Part shown: positions 6,143-11,684 of the stretch, piece by piece
How positions within the stretch are numbered: the first letter of the stretch is position 1
Layout of the letters: every line of letters starts with the position of its first letter
From: JAOUEE01 sp051011595
GTDB taxonomy: Bacteria; Actinomycetota; Acidimicrobiia; Acidimicrobiales; SHLQ01
Reading direction: 5' to 3'
Length of the DNA stretch: 15,593 nucleotides
Assembly (NCBI GenBank): GCA_051011595.1
Contig: JBPCTQ010000257.1
Coordinates: 1-15,593 of the forward strand
Program-made: the position numbers and the translations under genes
Notes under the pieces: generated by a model
Told to the model about the DNA's origin: nothing
Databases searched by the model: none
What the model saw: the letters and a program-made list of their open reading frames with translations, nothing else

Positions 6143-6853
6143 ATGGCCTCCACCGAACACCCAGACATCGTCGATCGCCAGACCTGGCTCGACGCCCGGC
6201 GAGCACTCATGGACGACGAGAAAGCCCACACCCGCGAACGCGACGAGCTCAGTCGACGTCGACGCCGGCTGCCATGGGTGAAGGTCGACAAGGACTACAC
6301 CTTCGACACCGAATCCGGTGCCCGAACGCTGGCCGAGCTCTTCGAGGGGCGCCGTCAGCTGGTCGTGTACCACTTCATGTTCGGACCCGACTGGGAGGAG
6401 GGCTGTCCGAGCTGCTCGTTCTGGGCTGACAACTACGACGGCACGGGTATCCACCTCGCCCACCGCGACACCACCCTCATCGCCGTGTCACGGGCACCAT
6501 TGGCCACCTTGTTGGAGTACCGCGAGCGGATGGGTTGGAGCTTTCCGTGGGTCTCGTCGCTCGACAGCGACTTCAACATCGACTTCGACGTGTCGTTCCC
6601 CGACGATCACCCCGGCGACGCCACCCACAACTTCGCGCCCATCACCGACCCACCCGAAGAGCTCCCGGGCCTCAGTGTGTTCGCCCTCGGCGACGACGGT
6701 GCCGTGTACCACACGTACTCGTGTTACACCCGGGGCCTCGATCCGTTCAACAGCGCCTACCAGCTCCTCGACCTCACCCCGCTCGGACGCAACGAGGACG
6801 ACCTGCCATGGACGATGGACTGGCTCCGCCGCCACGACCAGTACGACAACTGA
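6143..6853 (+). CDS. DUF899-family thioredoxin-like protein
   Basis: The 236-residue protein matches the DUF899 family: an N-terminal helical region with the charged run DELSRRRRRLPWVKV (about 34-48), TFDTESGARTLAELFEGR, the strand LVVYHFMFGPDW, and the family hallmark EGCPSCSFWADNYDG with a CxxC pair (C88, C91). A later VYHTYSCYTRGLD segment and a C-terminal PWTMDWLRRHDQYD are also typical. The fold is thioredoxin-like and the CxxC suggests redox activity, but the biochemical role is not established. ATG 6143 is chosen over an in-frame TTG at 6125 because the TTG lies inside the palindrome and before the -10, whereas the ATG sits at leaderless distance from TACGCT. It is divergent from, and probably co-regulated with, the SRPBCC gene, and converges with the acyl-CoA dehydrogenase. 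Confidence 0.9.
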   Translation: MASTEHPDIVDRQTWLDARRALMDDEKAHTRERDELSRRRRRLPWVKVDKDYTFDTESGARTLAELFEGRRQLVVYHFMFGPDWEEGCPSCSFWADNYDGTGIHLAHRDTTLIAVSRAPLATLLEYRERMGWSFPWVSSLDSDFNIDFDVSFPDDHPGDATHNFAPITDPPEELPGLSVFALGDDGAVYHTYSCYTRGLDPFNSAYQLLDLTPLGRNEDDLPWTMDWLRRHDQYDN

Positions 6854-6885
6854 TCGAGCTCGGTCGACAAGGGTGACATTCGGAG

Positions 6886-6915
6886 GTGGCGCCCACGAAC
6901 AGGCACGGGCGCCGC
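6886..6915. terminator. Strong GC hairpin in convergent intergenic region
   Basis: GGCGCCC (6888-6894) is a perfect inverted repeat of GGGCGCC (6907-6913) with a 12-nt loop; a T-G wobble and a G-C pair extend the stem to nine. It sits 32 bp after the DUF899 stop and faces the acyl-CoA dehydrogenase from the other side, so it could terminate transcripts from both directions. No T-tract is present. Its left arm lies partly outside the tandem repeat, so the complete hairpin occurs only in the outer repeat copy. Confidence 0.5.
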
Positions 6916-6993
6916 GAATTCACACCCGCGGCTCTCGGGGCAGGCCCAACACTCGCTCGCCCAGGATGTTGCCCATGACATCGCGATGTGCCC
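6892..6993. repeat. Tandem repeat copy 1 (remnant of an acyl-CoA dehydrogenase 3' end)
   Basis: Bases 6892-6972 are identical to 6994-7074. The next dozen bases differ at several positions and by one inserted base, after which 6985-6996 again matches 7086-7097. On the minus strand copy 1 still reads DVMGNILGERVLGLPREPRV followed by a stop, so it is a duplicated, promoterless gene tail plus 28 bp of 3' flank. Confidence 0.93.
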
Positions 6994-7094
6994 CCCACGA
7001 ACAGGCACGGGCGCCGCGAATTCACACCCGCGGCTCTCGGGGCAGGCCCAACACTCGCTCGCCCAGGATGTTGCGCATCACGTTCGATGTGCCC
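6994..7094. repeat. Tandem repeat copy 2 (3' end of the intact acyl-CoA dehydrogenase gene)
   Basis: This copy holds 28 bp of 3' flank, the stop codon and the last codons of the intact gene (NVMRNILGERVLGLPREPRV). It abuts copy 1 directly; the run of six C at 6991-6996 forms the joint and recurs at 7092-7097. Confidence 0.93.
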
Positions 7095-8134
7095 CCCATG
7101 ATGGTGTAGCCGGGGGCATACAGCAGGCCGTGGGTGACATCGTCGAACAACGTGGCCGCCGGGCCCAGCACCTGGGCCACGAACTCGGCCACCCGCCACT
7201 CGTGTTCGGTGCAGAAACACTTGGTGGCTGCGCTGAAACCGGCCGGCGCCTGTCGCAGCACTTCTCGGTAGACCAGCAGCCGGCCGACTCGGTAGCCGGT
7301 CTCGAGCTCGGCGATCTGCTGGCGGACCCGAGGGTCGTTGCGGTCGGCCCGCTCGAGGGCCAGCTCGTAGAGGGCCCGGTTGCTGACCAGACGGTCGATA
7401 CCCCCACGTTCGTGTTCGAGCTGGCGCATCGTCTGTTTGAACGCGTCACCTTCCACACCCACCAGATTGTGGAGCGGCACCCGCACATCGGTGAAGTAGA
7501 CCTCACAGAAATGGCGGTTGGTGGTCATGTCGGTGATGGGACGAACCTCGATGCCGGGAGTGTCCATCGGCACCACGATCTCGGAGATGCCCCGGTGTGG
7601 AGGCCCGTCGCTGCCGGTGCGGCCGATGAGGTAGCAGTAGTCGGCCACCTCACCGAAGCTGGTCCAGATCTTCTGCCCGTTGATCACCCACTCATCGGCG
7701 TCCCGGACGGCGCTGGTGGACAGTGACGCCAGGTCGGAGCCGGCATCGGGTTCACTCATGCCGATACACCACGTGGTGGCGCCGGTGAGCATGTCGGGCA
7801 GGTAGCGCGCCTGTTGTTCGGCCGTGCCATAAGCGATCAACGTCGGCCCCATCTGCCGGTCGGCGAACCACATGGCGGCAATGGGAGCGCCCGCGCTGAT
7901 GAGCTGCTCGGCCACGATGACCCGTTCGATCGGAGGTCGGGCTCGGCCACCGTGCTCCTCGGGCCAACCCATGCCGATCCAGCCTTCGGCCGCCAGCACC
8001 TGGGCGAACTCCTTGGAGAATCCGTTGATCCAGCTGTCGTTGTGACGACCGAAACGAGCGACCCCGTCAGCCGCCACCGACCGCGCCCGTTCCCGAAGCG
8101 ACTCCAGTTCAGGGGTCAGCGCGAAGTCCATCAT
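7022..8134 (-). CDS. Acyl-CoA dehydrogenase family protein
   Basis: The 370-residue protein has the three-part acyl-CoA dehydrogenase layout: an N-terminal helical domain (1-120), a middle beta domain starting with the FAD signature CIGMSEPDAGSDLASL (123-138) and WVINGQKIWTS (149-159), and a C-terminal helical domain ending GYTIMGGTSNVMRNILGERV. These FAD flavoproteins oxidise acyl-CoA thioesters to 2-enoyl-CoAs. The position of the medium-chain catalytic Glu (YEGT) is Gly here (MGGT), so the base may be a Glu in the HERGG segment (about 241-245), or the protein may act as a partner subunit; the substrate is unknown. Two ATG codons stand in tandem (8134 and 8131) with no clear Shine-Dalgarno. 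It is divergent from the amidase across 78 bp. Its last 24 codons are duplicated downstream. Confidence 0.92.
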   Translation of the reverse strand: MMDFALTPELESLRERARSVAADGVARFGRHNDSWINGFSKEFAQVLAAEGWIGMGWPEEHGGRARPPIERVIVAEQLISAGAPIAAMWFADRQMGPTLIAYGTAEQQARYLPDMLTGATTWCIGMSEPDAGSDLASLSTSAVRDADEWVINGQKIWTSFGEVADYCYLIGRTGSDGPPHRGISEIVVPMDTPGIEVRPITDMTTNRHFCEVYFTDVRVPLHNLVGVEGDAFKQTMRQLEHERGGIDRLVSNRALYELALERADRNDPRVRQQIAELETGYRVGRLLVYREVLRQAPAGFSAATKCFCTEHEWRVAEFVAQVLGPAATLFDDVTHGLLYAPGYTIMGGTSNVMRNILGERVLGLPREPRV

Positions 8135-8142
8135 CCGGTGTC

Positions 8143-8168
8143 ATTGGTAGTGCCAATCGGCTGGCCGA
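8143..8168. promoter_or_regulatory. Two adjacent short inverted repeats in a divergent promoter region
   Basis: ATTGG-TAGTG-CCAAT (8143-8157) is a perfect 5-bp inverted repeat with a 5-nt centre, directly followed by and sharing one base with TCGGC-TG-GCCGA (8157-8168). They lie between the acyl-CoA dehydrogenase and amidase start codons and could be regulator sites. The arms are short, so chance is a real alternative. Confidence 0.3.
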
Positions 8169-8199
8169 ACGTACTCGGGCTCATCCTGACGAGGACGAC

Positions 8200-8205
8200 T
8201 ACCGT
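8200..8205 (+). promoter_or_regulatory. Proposed -10 element of the amidase (leaderless start)
   Basis: TACCGT ends 7 nt before the ATG at 8213, identical to the hexamer upstream of the gene at 1315. A GAGGA lies about 17 nt before the ATG, too far to act as a Shine-Dalgarno. Confidence 0.48.
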
Positions 8206-8212
8206 GCTCGCC

Positions 8213-9634
8213 ATGACTGATGCCGCACTCGACGCCACCGATCTCGCCCGCCTCGTCCAGCAGGGCGAGGTCTCCCCTCTCGAACTGGTCGACGAGGCCA
8301 TCGATCGCATCGAACGACACAACCCGGCCATCAATGCGGTCATCCACCCGCGCTACGAGGCGGCTCGGGCCGAGGCGTCGGGAGATCTGCCCGACGGACC
8401 GTTCCGCGGGGTGCCGTTCCTGATCAAGGACCTGGGGTGCACGATCGCCGGTGAGCCCCATCATCGGGGCTGCCTCGGGCTCAAACGACGAGACGTGCGG
8501 TCGAGCGTGGATTCCCACCTCTATCGGCGGTTCCGCGACTCGGGCCTCGTCACGCTGGGCCGCACCAACACCCCCGAGTTCGGTTCCACCGTCACCACCG
8601 AACCGGTGGCCTTCGGGCCCACCCGGAGCCCGTGGAATCTCGACCACTCGGTGGGTGGCAGCAGCGGCGGATCGGCCGCGGCCGTCGCCGCCGGCCTGGT
8701 GCCGATGGCGCACGCCAACGACGGCGGTGGCTCCATTCGGGTGCCGGCCAGCGAGTGCGGCCTGGTGGGCCTCAAACCGAGTCGGGGCCGCGTGTCCCAC
8801 GGACCTGAGGCCGGTGAGGGGTGGGCCGGAGCCACCATCGACGGGGTGGTCAGCCGGACCGTGCGCGACACCGCGACGGCCCTCGACGTGATGGCCGGCC
8901 CCGAATCCGGTGACCCCTACTTCGCCGCACCACCACAACGCCCGTACGCCGACGAGGTCGGCACCGACCCGGGTCCACTCAAGATCGGGCTCGCCCCCAC
9001 CGTGGCCGCCGGCGACACCCACCCCGAGTGTGTCGCCGCCGTCGAAGCCGCCGGTGGCTTACTCGAGTCACTTGGTCACGCCGTATCGATCGACCAGCCG
9101 GCAGCCATGGCCGAAGAAGCGTTCTCCCAGCACTTTCTCACCATCTTGTTGGCCAACGCGGCGCGTGACTTCGACGTCATGGCCGCCGAGATCGGCGAGC
9201 CGCTCACCGCCGACGAGGTCGAGGCCGACAACTGGGCGGGCGCTGAACTGGGGCGGTCGATCTCGGCCGCGCAGTACCTGGAGGCGGTCCAGTGGACACA
9301 TCAATGGCAACGGCGTCTGGCCGGGTGGTGGGACACCGAGGGGTTCGACATCATGGTCAGCCCGGTGATCGCCACCCCACCCCCCGAGATCGGCTGGCTG
9401 CGAGACCCTGAGCTGGGATCGGCCCGGCTCACGTCGATCCTGCTCTTCACCGCCCAGTTCAACACCAGTGGGCAACCCGCCGTGTCGTTGCCGCTGCACC
9501 AGTCAGCCGACGGTCTGCCGGTTGGTGTGCAGTTCGTGGCCGGGTACGGCCGAGAGGATCTGTTGATCAGGCTGGCCGCCCAGATCGAGTCGGCCGCTCC
9601 GTGGTCCGACCGACATCCACCCCTGTTCGGCTGA
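8213..9634 (+). CDS. Amidase-signature family amidohydrolase
   Basis: The 473-residue protein has normal length and order for the amidase-signature family, which hydrolyses carboxamides by a Ser-cisSer-Lys triad. The catalytic Lys is in PFLIKDLG (K72), the cis-Ser in GGSSGGSAAAVAAG (S150) and the nucleophile in DGGGSIRVPAS (S174); spacing agrees with family members such as fatty acid amide hydrolase. A C-terminal TAQFNTSGQPAVSLP segment and GLPVGVQFVA also fit. The usual TDTGGS is NDGGGS here, a mild variant. There are no GatB or GatC genes nearby, so it is more likely a free amidase than the GatA subunit of the amidotransferase. Likely substrates are aliphatic or aryl amides, or carbamoyl compounds, not decidable from sequence. 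It ends 6 bp from the converging SCO6745-family stop codon. Confidence 0.92.
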   Translation: MTDAALDATDLARLVQQGEVSPLELVDEAIDRIERHNPAINAVIHPRYEAARAEASGDLPDGPFRGVPFLIKDLGCTIAGEPHHRGCLGLKRRDVRSSVDSHLYRRFRDSGLVTLGRTNTPEFGSTVTTEPVAFGPTRSPWNLDHSVGGSSGGSAAAVAAGLVPMAHANDGGGSIRVPASECGLVGLKPSRGRVSHGPEAGEGWAGATIDGVVSRTVRDTATALDVMAGPESGDPYFAAPPQRPYADEVGTDPGPLKIGLAPTVAAGDTHPECVAAVEAAGGLLESLGHAVSIDQPAAMAEEAFSQHFLTILLANAARDFDVMAAEIGEPLTADEVEADNWAGAELGRSISAAQYLEAVQWTHQWQRRLAGWWDTEGFDIMVSPVIATPPPEIGWLRDPELGSARLTSILLFTAQFNTSGQPAVSLPLHQSADGLPVGVQFVAGYGREDLLIRLAAQIESAAPWSDRHPPLFG

Positions 9635-9640
9635 CCCGCC

Positions 9641-10507
9641 TCAGCCCGGGCGATCGCGGGCGGCGGGCATCCAGTTCGGACCGGCCGTCTCGTCGATCCG
9701 TTCGACCAGGCGGGCACCGATCGGCTCGATCAAGTCGAGAAAGGCCGTCGTCCGCTCGACCCCGAGCTCCCGCCACGCCGCCGAACACAGACCGTCGAGG
9801 CGGTCCTCGAGCCCCTGCCGGTACTGCACACCTTCGGGTGTCACCGCACCGTCTCGGGCCAGTCCTCGTGCCTCCAACTCGGCGATTCCCGCCGCCAGAG
9901 CAGCGTCGTCGGCGCCACGACTGCGAGGCAGCCAGTCGTCGGCGTAGCCCCTCCAGGCCCCGTCGAGGATTCCCACCGCCGTCTCGCCGAGATCCTCGGC
10001 GATCTGTACGGCCCAGTGGGTGTCGCCCCGCCATTCACGGATGCAGTTGACCGCCAGCCATGCCGACACCAGCGGGTCGTCGGGGCGGGCCCATTGACGG
10101 TGCGCAGCGAACAGCACTCGCCCGGCCGGCGAAAGTGAGTCGGCCGCCGCCCACAACGGATCGTTCAGTTCGATCAATCCGTCGACGATCTCGGGGGCAT
10201 ACGTGGACAGACCCACCGACACCGCCGCATCACGGGCCGCGGCAGTGGCCTCGAACGTGGTGTGCTCGCGGCACAAGTCGAGCGACATGGCCACGAAGTC
10301 GCCGTTGATCGAATAGAAGGCGGCGGTCACCGCCTCGTTGCCGGCCACGCCGAGCGGCGCAGCTCGGGTGGCGACGTAGTAGCCGAGACCGTCGGGTATC
10401 CCCAGAGCGGCGTAGTTGTCGATTCCCACCGGGTCCCAATAGATCCATCCGACCAGGCGGTGCGACGCCACCCCGGCCCGTCGGCTGAGCTCGATCCAGT
10501 CAGTCAT
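9641..10507 (-). CDS. SCO6745-family protein (uncharacterised, actinobacterial)
   Basis: The 288-residue protein resembles the uncharacterised SCO6745 family named after Streptomyces coelicolor. I base this on the paired halves: an N-terminal helical region with YYVATRAAPLGVAGNEAVTAAFYSINGDFVAMSL (in parts), a middle HRQWARPDDPLVSAWLAVNCIREWRGDTHW (in parts), and a C-terminal winged-helix-like segment ELEARGLARDGAVTPEG that resembles the MarR-type wing region. Function is unknown. The ATG at 10507 overlaps the TGA of the upstream oxidoreductase by 8 nt (ATGACTGA), and GGGAGC lies 3 nt upstream as a Shine-Dalgarno, so the two genes are translationally coupled. Tail residues after about 275 are poorly conserved in appearance. 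Confidence in the reading frame is high, in the family name moderate. Confidence 0.78.
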   Translation of the reverse strand: MTDWIELSRRAGVASHRLVGWIYWDPVGIDNYAALGIPDGLGYYVATRAAPLGVAGNEAVTAAFYSINGDFVAMSLDLCREHTTFEATAAARDAAVSVGLSTYAPEIVDGLIELNDPLWAAADSLSPAGRVLFAAHRQWARPDDPLVSAWLAVNCIREWRGDTHWAVQIAEDLGETAVGILDGAWRGYADDWLPRSRGADDAALAAGIAELEARGLARDGAVTPEGVQYRQGLEDRLDGLCSAAWRELGVERTTAFLDLIEPIGARLVERIDETAGPNWMPAARDRPG

Positions 10508-11480
10508 GCTGCTCCCAATTGATCGATCGGTTGGCTGGTGTGACCTCCGAACCCACCACCTCGGCTTCATCATCGACCATGGCGGCCGGAAACCCCTCGG
10601 CTCGTACCGCGGCACCGGTGGCGTCCTCGAGCCGACGAATGATGTTGGGCGACCGCTCCCGGCTGCCATAACGCTCGATCCCGTCCCGGAAGATCTCCAG
10701 CAGCAGTGGTGACACCTCGAGTGGCAGCGTCATGTCGTCGGCGATGGCCTGGAACAACCCGACGTCCTTGGCCACCAGATCCATGGTGAAGTTGATGTCG
10801 CGCGAGCCGTTGAGGATCACCTGCCCCTCGGTCTCGTGTACGAACGAGTTGCCCGACGAGATCCGGATGGCTTCGTACGTGGTGGCCAGATCCATGCCGG
10901 CGTGTTCGGCGGTGACCAACGCCTCGCACAGGCTGACCAGGTTGGCCGTGGCCAAGTAGTTGGTGACGACCTTCAGGATCGATGCCGACCCCACCGGGCC
11001 GGTGTGCAGGACTCGGCGACCCATGGTGGACAGCAGCGGCAGCATCCGCTCGAAGGTCGGCCGATCGGCTCCGGCGAAGATGGAGATGTTGCCGCTGGCC
11101 GCCCGGTGGCAGCCGCCCGAGACCGGGCAGTCGACCGCCGACGCTCCGGCTGCGGAGACCAGTACGGCCAGCCGTTGGATCTCGTGATGATCAGTGGTGC
11201 TCATCTCGGCCCAGATCTGTCCGGGGCCGAGGGCAGCCAGGACACCGTCGGCGTCTTCCATGACGGCGGCCGACGCGGCCGGACTGGGCAGGCAGGTGAT
11301 GATCACATCGACATCACGAGCCATCGCCGCACCGCTGGAGGCTTCGGCCGCGCCCAGGGCCACGAGCTCGTGCACTCGGTGCGGATCGAGGTCGATCACC
11401 GAGAGTTCTACGCCGTTTCGCACCAACGTGGTCGCCAGTTTGGCGCCGACATTGCCGAGCCCGATGAACCCCACACGCAT
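10500..11480 (-). CDS. NAD(P)-dependent oxidoreductase, 3-hydroxyisobutyrate dehydrogenase family
   Basis: The 326-residue protein is a beta-hydroxyacid dehydrogenase: an N-terminal Rossmann fold with GFIGLGNVG (4-12) and an acidic residue after the second strand (VIDLD, about 28-32, favouring NAD), the substrate loop DCPVSGG (117-123), the catalytic Lys in SILKVVTNYL (K170), and the C-terminal helical domain with FTMDLVAKDVGLF. These enzymes oxidise 3-hydroxy acids such as 3-hydroxyisobutyrate, tartronate semialdehyde or 6-phosphogluconate-like substrates. Compared with the usual 290-300 residues there is a C-terminal extension of about 25-30 residues (EGFPAAMVDDEAEVVGSE...). ATG 11480 has AGGAG 8 nt upstream. 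Next to acyl-CoA dehydrogenase and amidase genes, branched-chain or xenobiotic acid turnover is plausible but inferred. Confidence 0.9.
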   Translation of the reverse strand: MRVGFIGLGNVGAKLATTLVRNGVELSVIDLDPHRVHELVALGAAEASSGAAMARDVDVIITCLPSPAASAAVMEDADGVLAALGPGQIWAEMSTTDHHEIQRLAVLVSAAGASAVDCPVSGGCHRAASGNISIFAGADRPTFERMLPLLSTMGRRVLHTGPVGSASILKVVTNYLATANLVSLCEALVTAEHAGMDLATTYEAIRISSGNSFVHETEGQVILNGSRDINFTMDLVAKDVGLFQAIADDMTLPLEVSPLLLEIFRDGIERYGSRERSPNIIRRLEDATGAAVRAEGFPAAMVDDEAEVVGSEVTPANRSINWEQHD

Positions 11481-11594
11481 ACCGACAACTCCTCGCTCCG
11501 CTCCTGCCGCGGCCCATCATGGGTCATGACAACCGGTCGCGCGTGGTCTTGGCCCCGCTGCCGGTCTCGTCTGAGATGGCTACTCGCGGCCGCC

Positions 11595-11620
11595 ACGGTG
11601 TAGCCGGTCGGCCACACCGT
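11595..11620. promoter_or_regulatory. Extended inverted repeat in a divergent intergenic region
   Basis: ACGGTGT-A-GCCG (11595-11606) pairs with CGGC-C-ACACCGT (11609-11620) around a 2-nt centre: 12-bp arms with one mismatch. A direct repeat GTCGGCCAC (11608-11616 and 11620-11628) overlaps it. It lies in the 204-bp gap between the divergent oxidoreductase and the MBL-GAF gene, 38 bp upstream of the proposed -10 TACTGT. It may be an operator or an RNA hairpin. Confidence 0.5.
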
Positions 11621-11657
11621 CGGCCACGATCCTCTCGCCGATCTCGGTGCAGTGGCC

Positions 11658-11677
11658 TACTGTCGCATCGAGGGAGG
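11658..11677 (+). promoter_or_regulatory. Possible -10 and Shine-Dalgarno of the MBL-GAF gene
   Basis: TACTGT (11658-11663) could be a -10, and GGGAGG (11672-11677) is a strong Shine-Dalgarno 7 nt before the ATG at 11685. The ribosome site decides the start in favour of 11685 over an in-frame GTG at 11652. Confidence 0.55.
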
Positions 11678-11684
11678 ACGCACC

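Noticed and set aside
8213..9634. GatA subunit of the Glu-tRNA(Gln) amidotransferase
   Set aside because: The amidase signature fits, but there is no gatB or gatC nearby, and the gene sits alone between unrelated operons, so a free amidase is more likely.
11513..11530. Overlapping small palindromes CCCATCATGGG and GTCATGAC upstream of the oxidoreductase
   Set aside because: The arms are 4-5 bp and I find no consistent -35/-10 pair with them; they may be chance, so they are not reported as an operator.
11652..11684. GTG at 11652 as start of the MBL-GAF protein
   Set aside because: The MBL fold begins at MRVTFWGTRGS, and the ATG at 11685 has GGGAGG 7 nt upstream.
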